64,000 nt of DNA, taken from NCBI RefSeq assembly GCF_045629565.1, contig NZ_JAZQRL010000068.1, forward strand, positions 1 to 64,000. The letters are read 5' to 3'. The notes beneath the pieces are model-generated. The model was not told where the DNA came from, did not search any database, and saw nothing but the letters and a program-made list of their open reading frames with translations. The position numbers were made by a program, and so were the translations under genes. The DNA comes from Arcticibacter sp045629565. GTDB lineage: Bacteria; Bacteroidota; Bacteroidia; Sphingobacteriales; Sphingobacteriaceae. Every line of letters begins with the position of its first letter. The first letter of the stretch is position 1. Of the stretch, positions 36,201 through 42,898 are shown in pieces.

Positions 36201-36243
36201 TCAGTTCTTCTAAACCTTTCCAGTATTTTTTATTGCTCTTCAT
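33226..36243 (-). CDS. actB: Alternative complex III subunit ActB (molybdopterin-oxidoreductase-like and iron-sulphur domains)
   Basis: 1005 residues. Near the N-terminus is an atypical Tat-like motif, RRDFLKALGFGLGAV at 49-63, with Cys68, so the protein can be exported by the Tat system and lipidated. The first 720 residues resemble a molybdopterin oxidoreductase without cofactor; the last quarter has ferredoxin-type clusters: CTGCGSCIVAC, CQHCDHAPCETVC, CVGTRYCANNC and the CSMC...CQQAC set, which give three [4Fe-4S] and one [3Fe-4S] clusters in characterised ACIII. It carries electrons from menaquinol to the haems of ActA. It lies 35 bases after actA. Confidence 0.94.
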   Translation of the reverse strand: MKSNKKYWKGLEELKSSPEFVEKNKNEFAEQIPLEDVLSEGGLNTVAPRRDFLKALGFGLGAVSLAACQTAPVHKSIPYLVKPEDVTPGVANYYVSSYNGQSILVKTREGRPIKIEPNERSVFGNTGTDAATQAAILDLYDVSKLKGPKLDGAEASWDKVDSFVKGELNKLQASGKKIRIVSSSISSPSAKSVIAEFITQYPNTVHVQVDAVSYSGILQANANSFGKAVIPSYRFDRADVIVSVSADFLGTWISGEEFTKQYVGNRNSASLKKGKMSRHIQFETGMSLTGTNADSRIPVKPSEEGPAIIALYNEVTGGQLPGAQALASNTFANTAIKLAAKELLQARGRALVVSGSNDVSIQTVVNAINSALGSYGTTIDLDNQINSYAGNDVAFSSFVKEMNNGEVGAVFFMGSNPAYDFSDPKLFADALAKVPLRVSFSDREDETASLCTVLAPTSCFLESWGDESAVEGYYTIIQPTINPVFNTRQAEQSLLAWSENPQKNYYQYVKSYWEKNILPTAGKSWKDLLQTGFVYTGQKPAGSYSFAGDLTGVAQTIVSQSKSLAKDIEVHLYQNGAMKDGRYANNAFLQELPDAVSKVTWDNYAAVAPKFAEEQGWSEFDLVEIKGENGYTIVLPLLLQPGQARGTISIAVGYGRTKAGQIGKVGENAYPLARVANGSVQFHTTATISKTGGKYELAQTQTHHSYEGRNIVRETTFADYKKDPHAGTTAHGAAHHNYDLWPEHKKIGHNWVMAIDLNACTGCGSCIVACNVENNIPVVGRDEVRNRRDMHWIRIDRYYSFNDGGKSVTKEDEISELENMDDISVVHQPMLCQHCDHAPCETVCPVIATMHSSDGLNHMAYNRCVGTRYCANNCPYKVRRFNWFNYWNDSRFDNYLNNEFTQLLLNPDVTTRSRGVMEKCSMCIQRIQGGRLAAKLEKRALVDGEIQMACQQACSANAIIFGDMNDPESAVSKALRNERTYYVLEEINTMPGIGYQTKVRNIVEA

Positions 36244-36278
36244 TTAAGCTATATGTAACTGTATCTGTAAGTTTTATA

Positions 36279-37643
36279 TTAATAATGACATTTACCGCAC
36301 TCAAGACCGCCCAACACTGCAGGAGTAACTTTCTTCCCTTGTTTTAGTAAGTCATGAACCTCTACCACCTTATCGTAATACCCATTACCTTCAGTGTTGA
36401 CATCGTGCTCACGGTGACAGTTAATACACCACTTCATTGTAAGAGGTGAGTACTGATAAACTTCCTCCATAGTCTGGATTGGACCGTGACACTGCTGACA
36501 CTCAATACCTGCTACAGAAACGTGCTGCGAGTGATTGAAATAAGCAAAGTCTGGAAGGTTATGGATACGCACCCATTGAATAGGCTTCTGATTTGGACCG
36601 TATTCTTTGGTATCAGGATTGTAATCCAATGCCTTATATATCTTCATAATTTCAGGAGATATTTCGCCATTATATTTATCAGTTGCCTGAACATAATTAT
36701 GACAGTTCATACACACGTTCAAGGAAGGTATAGTCGCATTTTTTGATTTATATGCGCCCGTGTGACAATACTGACAATCAATCTTCAGCGTACCCGCATG
36801 CAATTGGTGGGAGTACTTAATTGGTTGCTCAGGCTGATATCCCTGATGCACCCCTGTATTCCACATGGCTTTCCATCCCCACGATCCCAATAAGATCATC
36901 ACAAGAAGAATTGTAAAGAACACAAGCTTCTTATTTTTAGACAATCTTCTGATCTTCTCGTAAGCAGTTTCTCTATCCGAAACAACCCCATCTTCTTCAA
37001 CAGCCAGTCCCTTCTTCTGTAGGATTACTCTGTCGAGAGTTTTGATAACGCGATTTAAAACCAGGATAACCAGTAAAGTGATTAACACAACCAGAATTAA
37101 TCCTCCCAGCATAAAATTGCTCACCTCACCAGAGTCTCCGCCCGCAGCACCTTCAGCTCCTGTCGCTGCACCTCCTGCCGGAGCCGCAGGCTTATCGCCT
37201 TCAGCTTGAACATACGCGATGACATTGATAATATCGTCGTCTGTCAATTCCGGAAATGGTGTCATCACCACTTTATTGTATTCTTCGAATACTTTTACCG
37301 CCATTGGATCACCCGAAGCCACTAAAGCCTGAGAATTTCTGATCCATTTGATCAACCATGCTTCATCATGTCTCTCACTCATCCCTTTCAACGCAGGACC
37401 AACCACAGCGCGGCCGATCGCGTGACAGGAAGTACACTTTTGTTTAAAGATCGCAGCACCTGCACTCGGATCGCCCTTTGATGGAGCCGCTGCAGCCTCA
37501 GCAGGAGCCGCATCCGCAGTTGCAGATTCTTCAGCCTGCAACGCTGGAACTTCTTGTGCAAATCCCTGAACACCTAAACTTAGAGCAGAAATAAAAATGA
37601 ATGGTTTTACAACACTTCTAAAAATCAATGAGATGCTTCTCAT
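36279..37643 (-). CDS. actA: Alternative complex III subunit ActA, multihaem cytochrome c
   Basis: 454 residues with six CXXCH haem sites: an N-terminal mono-haem cytochrome c domain (CTSCH, Cys70-His74) after a signal peptide and Ala/Pro-rich stretch, then a transmembrane helix (about 176-198), a second one (about 238-256), and a penta-haem domain with CQYCH, CMNCH, CQQCH, CINCH and CGKCH, the last one three residues from the C-terminus. Penta-haem ActA is the family core; the extra N-terminal domain is a fusion and could serve as the electron exit to the oxidase. It is the first gene of the act-cox operon, behind a putative promoter at 37712-37719. Confidence 0.93.
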   Translation of the reverse strand: MRSISLIFRSVVKPFIFISALSLGVQGFAQEVPALQAEESATADAAPAEAAAAPSKGDPSAGAAIFKQKCTSCHAIGRAVVGPALKGMSERHDEAWLIKWIRNSQALVASGDPMAVKVFEEYNKVVMTPFPELTDDDIINVIAYVQAEGDKPAAPAGGAATGAEGAAGGDSGEVSNFMLGGLILVVLITLLVILVLNRVIKTLDRVILQKKGLAVEEDGVVSDRETAYEKIRRLSKNKKLVFFTILLVMILLGSWGWKAMWNTGVHQGYQPEQPIKYSHQLHAGTLKIDCQYCHTGAYKSKNATIPSLNVCMNCHNYVQATDKYNGEISPEIMKIYKALDYNPDTKEYGPNQKPIQWVRIHNLPDFAYFNHSQHVSVAGIECQQCHGPIQTMEEVYQYSPLTMKWCINCHREHDVNTEGNGYYDKVVEVHDLLKQGKKVTPAVLGGLECGKCHY

Positions 37644-37711
37644 ATTACTATTTTACGCTTTAATTTATATGTAAAATTGAAATTCATGCTTCAAATCACG
37701 AATTCGGATGA

Positions 37712-37719
37712 CAAAAGTA
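37712..37719 (-). promoter_or_regulatory. Putative -7 promoter element of the act-cox operon
   Basis: TACTTTTG on the minus strand matches the Bacteroidota -7 consensus TAnnTTTG, 69 bases before the actA ATG, in an AT-rich non-coding gap (37644-37867). The -33 region 19-20 bases upstream reads GTGTCACA and is not TTTG. The same gap also holds a near-perfect TTTTCGCAGCGAAAA palindrome at 37823-37837, whose role is unclear. Confidence 0.4.
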
Positions 37720-37867
37720 TAATTAATTAAATGATCTGTGACACTTTTATGACCTTGAAAATTAATTTATATTCGTTCTAAACAACGGCATAAAACGCGT
37801 CTTAGAGTATTTCTAACGAAACTTTTCGCAGCGAAAATCTGCAGGTAGATCCCGTGTCAGAACATAA

Positions 37868-38842
37868 CTATTGCTTCAGTATCCAGGCGAAAATAAGTGG
37901 AGCCACTATTGTAGCATCAGACTCAACAATAAACTTCGGCGTATTGATGTCTAATTTGCCCCATGTGATCTTTTCATTTGGCACTGCTCCTGAATAAGAT
38001 CCGTAGGATGTGGTCGAGTCCGAAATCTGACAGAAATACCCCCAGAACGGTATATTTTCCATTTCGAGATCTTGGTAGAGCATAGGAACAACGCAAATCG
38101 GGAAGTCTCCGGCGATGCCTCCGCCAATCTGGAAAAATCCAACACCTTTACCGCCCGAGTTTTTGATATACCAATCCGCTAAATAACCCATATACTCAAT
38201 CCCGCTTTTCATCGTAGAGGCTTTTAACTCCTGCTTAATGACATATGACGCAAAAATATTACCCATAGTAGAATCCTCCCAGCCGGGTACTACGATAGGC
38301 AGGTTCTTTTCAGCAGCAGCCAGCATCCATGAATTTTTTGGATCGATCTCGTAGTACTGCTCCAGCACACCGCTGTTCAACAGCTTGTACATGTACTCAT
38401 GCGGAAAGTAACGTTCTCCTGCTTGTTCTGCATCTGCCCAAATCTTATGTATATGCTGTTGAATCCTTCTGAAAGCCTCTTCTTCGGGAATACATGTATC
38501 GGTTACTCTGTTGTAATGATTCTCTAAGAGATCCCACTCGTCTTGTGGACTAAGATCACGGTAGTTAGGCACCCTTTTGTAATGGGAATGAGCGACCAGA
38601 TTCATAATATCCTCCTCCAGGTTAGCACCTGTACAGCTGATAATAGCTACTTTGTCCTGACGAATCATCTCAGCCAAAGAAATTCCTAGCTCTGCTGTAC
38701 TCATCGCACCGGCTAGGGTGATCATCATTTTTCCTCCTTCTTCCAGATAGTCTTCGTATCCTTTGGCTGCATCTACTAGTGCTGCAGAATTAAAATGCAG
38801 ATAATTTTTCTCAATAAACTTTGAAATAGGTCCTCTTTCCAT
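37868..38842 (-). CDS. Deoxyhypusine synthase family protein
   Basis: 324 residues, full-length homologue of deoxyhypusine synthase (DHS). The catalytic lysine of eukaryotic DHS aligns with Lys296 in EKITWGKLD, and the NAD-binding motifs GAMSTAELG, SCTGANLEEDI and GGGIAGDFPICVVP are present. Eukaryotic DHS transfers aminobutyl from spermidine to eIF5A; bacteria lack eIF5A hypusination in general, and bacterial homologues have been linked to homospermidine synthesis or other polyamine chemistry. The substrate here is therefore open. It has its own TACTTTTG -7 element 19 bases before the ATG. Confidence 0.85.
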   Translation of the reverse strand: MERGPISKFIEKNYLHFNSAALVDAAKGYEDYLEEGGKMMITLAGAMSTAELGISLAEMIRQDKVAIISCTGANLEEDIMNLVAHSHYKRVPNYRDLSPQDEWDLLENHYNRVTDTCIPEEEAFRRIQQHIHKIWADAEQAGERYFPHEYMYKLLNSGVLEQYYEIDPKNSWMLAAAEKNLPIVVPGWEDSTMGNIFASYVIKQELKASTMKSGIEYMGYLADWYIKNSGGKGVGFFQIGGGIAGDFPICVVPMLYQDLEMENIPFWGYFCQISDSTTSYGSYSGAVPNEKITWGKLDINTPKFIVESDATIVAPLIFAWILKQ

Positions 38843-38860
38843 TTTTTCTATTTAAAGATG

Positions 38861-38868
38861 CAAAAGTA
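38861..38868 (-). promoter_or_regulatory. Putative -7 element of the DHS-like gene
   Basis: TACTTTTG on the minus strand, 19 bases before the ATG at 38842. It implies a leader of about 12 bases. No clear -33 TTTG; a TTTT stretch sits at the right distance. Confidence 0.45.
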
Positions 38869-38889
38869 GCATTTTTAACCTATGAAAAC

Positions 38890-38897
38890 TATATTCG
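38890..38897 (+). promoter_or_regulatory. Possible -7 element of the outer membrane protein gene
   Basis: TATATTCG, one mismatch to TAnnTTTG, ends seven bases before the ATG at 38904. If used, the transcript is nearly leaderless. It is divergent from the DHS element 22 bases away. Confidence 0.3.
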
Positions 38898-38903
38898 CAG
38901 CAC

Positions 38904-40037
38904 ATGAAGAAAAGCGCCGCATTTGTATTTTGTTTTTTATTGTTGAAGATTTCAATTTGTTCTGCTCAAATGCGGCTTATCAAAAAGATTCTTGCTAACG
39001 ATAGTGATACAAGCCGAAGAACAAGTGTCATTGCATTGCCGGCTGCGGCCTACTCTCAGGAAACAGGACTGGAATTCGGAGCTCTCTCCATCATATCTTT
39101 TTATACGGATAAGCTGGACACAACAACCCGCAGTTCAACGATCAACGGCATCATTACCTTTACAACAAAAAAGCAAAGCAATTTCGTTTTAAAACCGGAT
39201 GTCTGGACCTCAGGCAACAAATATCATTTCGCCGGAACCTTGCGCTATAAAAAATTCCCGTTCGACTTTTACGGAGTGGGCAATGGAACCCTTCAGTCGC
39301 AGAAGGATCCTATCGAACAGCGCCTAATCGTAGTAAGTGCAGAAGCTGAAAGAAAAATCACCAGCGGGATATACGCAGGTTTCAATACCGGCTTTGAAAA
39401 CTACGAATATCGCGACAAGCAATCGGGCGGTATCTTCGAAACGGGCGGCTTTGATTCACGAAGTCATGGAAAGGTTATTTACGTCGGCACTTCAATCATT
39501 TTGGATACCCGCAATACAGTTAATTACACCACCAAAGGGAACTATTTGAGGATAAATTATTCGTATGCGCCCAACCTGTTTGGATCCAAAAACTTTACAG
39601 GCAGCTTAATAAAGGCAGATTACAGGAACTTTAGGAGCCTGAACGAAAAAATGGTCCTCGGATTTCAATCTACCTTCCAGGGTCTATACGGTAAGACCCT
39701 TCCGTTCTACCTGCTTCCACAATTAGGAAATGATCAGATTATGAGGGGGTATTATACCGGTAGATACCGGGATCAAAATCTCCTGACAGCTCATGCTGAA
39801 CTGAGATACAGGCTGGTAAAAAGGTTCGCGGCCGCAGCTTTCGGCGGGACCGGTACAGTATTCAAAAATAATGATTTTCGTTTTTCCGATCTAAAGCCCA
39901 ATTACGGAGCTGGAATCAGGTACTTCGCGGATCCTGGACGCGGACTGACTTTGCGGATGGACTATGCCGTGGGTGAAAAACGTCCGGGCGAACCGCGTCA
40001 GACTGGCTTTTATCTTGCACTCGCAGAGGCTTTCTAA
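38904..40037 (+). CDS. Omp85/BamA-like outer membrane beta-barrel protein
   Basis: 377 residues with a signal peptide ending SICSAQ. Most of the protein is predicted beta-barrel, with the pattern of the surface-antigen/BamA-TamA C-terminal barrel: QIMRGYYTGRYRDQNLLTAHAELRYRL near residue 276 carries the conserved RGY motif, and the protein ends in an amphipathic strand FYLALAEAF with C-terminal Phe. No POTRA domain is visible, so it is a reduced Omp85-like protein of unknown substrate. The convergent methyltransferase gene lies 11 bases away. Confidence 0.78.
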   Translation: MKKSAAFVFCFLLLKISICSAQMRLIKKILANDSDTSRRTSVIALPAAAYSQETGLEFGALSIISFYTDKLDTTTRSSTINGIITFTTKKQSNFVLKPDVWTSGNKYHFAGTLRYKKFPFDFYGVGNGTLQSQKDPIEQRLIVVSAEAERKITSGIYAGFNTGFENYEYRDKQSGGIFETGGFDSRSHGKVIYVGTSIILDTRNTVNYTTKGNYLRINYSYAPNLFGSKNFTGSLIKADYRNFRSLNEKMVLGFQSTFQGLYGKTLPFYLLPQLGNDQIMRGYYTGRYRDQNLLTAHAELRYRLVKRFAAAAFGGTGTVFKNNDFRFSDLKPNYGAGIRYFADPGRGLTLRMDYAVGEKRPGEPRQTGFYLALAEAF

Positions 40038-40057
40038 AACTTGATTTTCTAAAACTT
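40031..40057. repeat. 15-bp tandem duplication between convergent stop codons
   Basis: TTTCTAAAACTT occurs at 40031-40042 and again at 40046-40057, 15 bases apart. The stop codon of the plus-strand barrel gene is in the first copy and that of the minus-strand methyltransferase gene in the second. Confidence 0.7.
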
Positions 40058-40834
40058 AACCTTAAAATCCTCCTTCACCTGACCTTGTTTGAAGTAAATA
40101 ATTCCAATCCAGAAAAGATCGACGCTGACAGTAACCTGAGGATGCGCCTTGATTTTTTTCCAGGCTTCCTCCATCCCCTTGCTCCAGTAAATATCGTCGA
40201 AGATCAGCACGCTTCCTTCATGCACTTTTGCAAGGCACCACTCAAAATAGTTCAGCGTCGCGTCTTTTCTATGGTTACCATCAATGAAAACAAAGTCCAG
40301 CTTGTCAACTTCGCCTAGTAATTCAGGAAAACGCTTATCAAAATCACCCGTGCGCACTTCTGCATTCTGCACTCCCAACGCTTCAAGATTCTCTTTTGCA
40401 ATGGAGGCCGTCTCCGGGCAACCTTCTATACTAATCAGGTCTGCTCCCGCCCCGGCTTTCGCCATATAAGCAGTAGTCAACCCCAAACATGTTCCTAGTT
40501 CAATAATATTTGAAGGCTTATGCTCGTTAACTAGTCTGTATATTAGCTGTGCTAATTTAGGCGTCTTCAATGCGTTTTTGGCGAGCTGTTTTACCTGCTT
40601 CTGCTTATTATTGTTAATATGAGAACCTGCACCTAGGTCAGTTATGGTTATATAGCGTTCATCTTTCTGCAGTTTCTCTCGTAAAAGCTCGATATCCCGG
40701 TATTCTTCCCGCGGTTTGAAGTTATAGATAACCTCGTCAATTAGCCGGTATACAAAAGGTGAATGTACACCATGACGGGTCTTGGCTGTCAGACGATGCT
40801 TAATATAAGATTTGAGTAGCTGAGTATTGATCAT
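40049..40834 (-). CDS. Class I SAM-dependent methyltransferase
   Basis: 261 residues. SAM-binding motif I is ELGTCLGL at 112-119, followed by ISIEGCPE (acidic loop), TGDF and motif FIDGNH at 183-188; the arrangement resembles O-methyltransferase family 3 (catechol O-methyltransferase-like). The 70 residues before the core are helical and basic at the start. No substrate can be assigned. A TAATTTTG -7 element lies eight bases before the ATG. It is convergent with the barrel gene and divergent from the SirB1-like gene 47 bases away. Confidence 0.78.
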   Translation of the reverse strand: MINTQLLKSYIKHRLTAKTRHGVHSPFVYRLIDEVIYNFKPREEYRDIELLREKLQKDERYITITDLGAGSHINNNKQKQVKQLAKNALKTPKLAQLIYRLVNEHKPSNIIELGTCLGLTTAYMAKAGAGADLISIEGCPETASIAKENLEALGVQNAEVRTGDFDKRFPELLGEVDKLDFVFIDGNHRKDATLNYFEWCLAKVHEGSVLIFDDIYWSKGMEEAWKKIKAHPQVTVSVDLFWIGIIYFKQGQVKEDFKVKF

Positions 40835-40841
40835 GAGGGCA

Positions 40842-40849
40842 CAAAATTA
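40842..40849 (-). promoter_or_regulatory. Putative -7 element of the methyltransferase gene
   Basis: TAATTTTG on the minus strand, an exact TAnnTTTG match, ends eight bases before the ATG at 40834; transcription would begin almost at the start codon. Confidence 0.45.
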
Positions 40850-40851
40850 GC

Positions 40852-40859
40852 TAAATTCG
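40852..40859 (+). promoter_or_regulatory. Possible -7 element of the SirB1-like gene
   Basis: TAAATTCG, one mismatch to TAnnTTTG, 22 bases before the ATG at 40882, back to back with the methyltransferase element. Confidence 0.3.
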
Positions 40860-40881
40860 ATTTAAAACACAGATATAGTCC

Positions 40882-41751
40882 ATGAATAAGGAATTAGAAG
40901 CACTGGTTAAGTTGCTGGATGACCCGGATGAGGATATATCCAGGCATGTGGAAGAACGGTTATTATCTTACGGCAGTGAAATAATAGGGTTCCTTGAATC
41001 CTCCTGGGAGAATTCATTCGACGTGCTTGTGCAGCAGAGAATAGAAAATCTTGTACATAAAATACAGTTTTCCGACGTAAAAAACGAGCTCAAACTTTGG
41101 TATCAGAGTGGAGCCTTCGATATCCTGGAGGGAATGATCATCATTAACCGGTATCAATACCCGGATATGGATCCCCAGAAAATCATTAACCAGATTGAGG
41201 AAATTAAGAGGGAAATTTGGGTGCAGATGATCTATGAAATGAGCCCTGCAGAAAAAGTAAAGCTCATCAACCACGTATTTTATCAGGTCTTTGGCTTCTC
41301 CGGCAACACAAGCAACCATCAGGATCCGAACAATTCCTATATTAGTCAGGTCCTGGAAAGTAAGAAAGGCAACCAGATATCACTCGCAGTAATCTATTCG
41401 ATCATTGCTCAGAAGCTGGATATTCCTATTTATGGGGTAAACCTGCCTCAGCATTTCATCCTCGCCTTTGTAGATGAATCTGAAGAGATACCTGCACACG
41501 AACAAATCATTTTTTATATCAACGCTTTTAATAAAGGCTTCATTTTTGGTAAAAGAGACGTCGATTCTTTCCTGAAACAACTGAATCTAAAGCCAGAAAA
41601 GCACTATTATGAGCCTTGTTCAAATATAGATATCATCAGGAGGGTACTGAGAAACCTTACATCTTCCTATGTGAAATCGGGTAATGAAACCAAAGTTCAG
41701 GAAATTGCTGAACTCATCGAGGCTGTCGAAGGGCAAGCCCCAACCCTCTAA
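40882..41751 (+). CDS. SirB1-type transglutaminase-like protein
   Basis: 289 residues of the SirB1/transglutaminase-like family. Signatures are the helical first half, the motif FGFSGNTSNHQDPNNSYISQVLE and the region ISLAVIYSIIAQKLDIPIYGVNLPQHFILAFVDE, in which the family has a catalytic Cys in some members; here the helix reads GNQISLAVIYS and no cysteine is found at that place, so the protein may be non-catalytic. Family members occur beside tetratricopeptide proteins and are of unknown function. It is followed by prfB on the opposite strand. Confidence 0.78.
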   Translation: MNKELEALVKLLDDPDEDISRHVEERLLSYGSEIIGFLESSWENSFDVLVQQRIENLVHKIQFSDVKNELKLWYQSGAFDILEGMIIINRYQYPDMDPQKIINQIEEIKREIWVQMIYEMSPAEKVKLINHVFYQVFGFSGNTSNHQDPNNSYISQVLESKKGNQISLAVIYSIIAQKLDIPIYGVNLPQHFILAFVDESEEIPAHEQIIFYINAFNKGFIFGKRDVDSFLKQLNLKPEKHYYEPCSNIDIIRRVLRNLTSSYVKSGNETKVQEIAELIEAVEGQAPTL

Positions 41752-41765
41752 TCGAGGGTTGACAC

Positions 41766-42843
41766 TTAAAATTCCATTAAATACGCTTTAAGAAATTCGT
41801 TCAGGTCGCCATCTAAAACGGCCTGAGCGTTAGACGTCTCATGATTGGTGCGAAGATCCTTAACCAGTTTATAAGGATGCAGCACATAATTTCGAATCTG
41901 CGATCCCCACTCAATCTTTTTCTTGGAACCTTCAATAGCAGCGGTTGTCTCCATACGTTTACGCAGCTCTGCTTCATATAATTGAGATTTAAGCAAACGT
42001 ATCGCGTTTTCCTTATTCTGCAACTGCGACCGGGACTCCTGGTTTTTAATGATTATACCAGATGGTTTGTGATATAGACGAACCGCAGTCTCTACCTTAT
42101 TCACATTCTGTCCTCCTGCCCCACCCGAACGAAAAGTTTCAAACTCAATGTCAGCCGGGTTGACGTCTATTTGGATCGTATCGTCAACCAGTGGATAAAC
42201 ATACACGGAGGCAAAAGAAGTGTGTCTTTTGGCATTAGAGTCAAAGGGAGAAATCCGAACCAACCGGTGCACACCTGTCTCACCCTTCAGATACCCATAG
42301 GCAAACTCGCCGTCAATCTGAAGCGTAACAGACTTAATACCCGCTACCTCACCCTCCTGCAAATCCTGCTCTGAAACCTTGTAGCCGTTTTTCTCTGCCC
42401 ACATGATATACATCCGCATAAGCATATATGCCCAGTCACAGCTTTCTGTTCCACCTGCACCTGCAGTAATCTGCAGGACCGCATTAAGCTGATCCTCTTC
42501 GGAGCTGAGCATATTTTTAAACTCCAGCTCACCTAAAAGCTCAAGCGTTTTCGTGTACTGCTCCTTCAATTCAGCCTCATCAGCTTCTCCGGCCTGAAAA
42601 AACTCAAGCATCACAGCAGTATCTTCAATAGCAGTTTCGACTTTTATAATACCGTCTGTCCAAACTTTTTTAGATTGTATAGAATGCAAAACCTTTTCTG
42701 CATTCTTGGGATTGTCCCAGAAATCAGGTGTTAATGACAGTTCCTGTTCCTGGTGCAATTCATCAAGCTTCCGGTCAATGTCAAAGATGCCTCCTCAGGG
42801 AAGCTGCTCTATCCCTCAAATCCTGCAATTGTTCTTTAGTCAT
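41766..42843 (-). CDS. prfB: Peptide chain release factor 2 with programmed +1 frameshift
   Basis: RF2, recognising UGA and UAA. The first frame starts at the ATG 42843 and encodes 20 residues (MTKEQLQDLRDRAASLRRHL) before an in-frame TGA at 42781-42783. A +1 slip at CTT TGA C resumes with DIDRKLDEL and runs to the stop at 41766, giving about 358 residues, the normal size. In the joined protein the codon-recognition tripeptide SPF is at about 198-200 and the catalytic GGQ at about 243-245. The AGGAGG stimulator lies three bases upstream of the slip site. The frameshift lets RF2 control its own level. It is divergent from pgi with 55 bases between. Confidence 0.95.
42780..42795 (-). promoter_or_regulatory. 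prfB programmed frameshift site
   Basis: Reading 5' to 3' on the minus strand: AGGAGGCATCTTTGAC. A Shine-Dalgarno-like AGGAGG (42790-42795), three bases, the slippery CTT (42784-42786), the in-frame TGA (42781-42783) and C. The spacing is the same as in E. coli prfB. Confidence 0.95.
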
Positions 42844-42847
42844 GAAG

Positions 42848-42855
42848 CAAAGGTA
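42848..42855 (-). promoter_or_regulatory. Putative -7 element of prfB
   Basis: TACCTTTG on the minus strand, exact TAnnTTTG match, four bases before the ATG at 42843. The expected transcription start coincides with the ATG, so the mRNA would be leaderless. Confidence 0.45.
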
Positions 42856-42874
42856 GAAATTAAAAAAGGAGTTT

Positions 42875-42882
42875 TATATTCG
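42875..42882 (+). promoter_or_regulatory. Possible -7 element of pgi
   Basis: TATATTCG, one mismatch to TAnnTTTG, 16 bases before the ATG at 42899. A purine tract AAAAAAGGAG precedes it and is too far from the ATG to be the ribosome site. Confidence 0.3.
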
Positions 42883-42898
42883 CTTAAAATAAAAGCCT

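Noticed and set aside
37823..37837. TTTTCGCAGCGAAAA as a terminator of the DHS-like gene
   Set aside because: The loop would be three bases at most and no clear T-tract follows on the minus strand; kept only as a note in the promoter entry.
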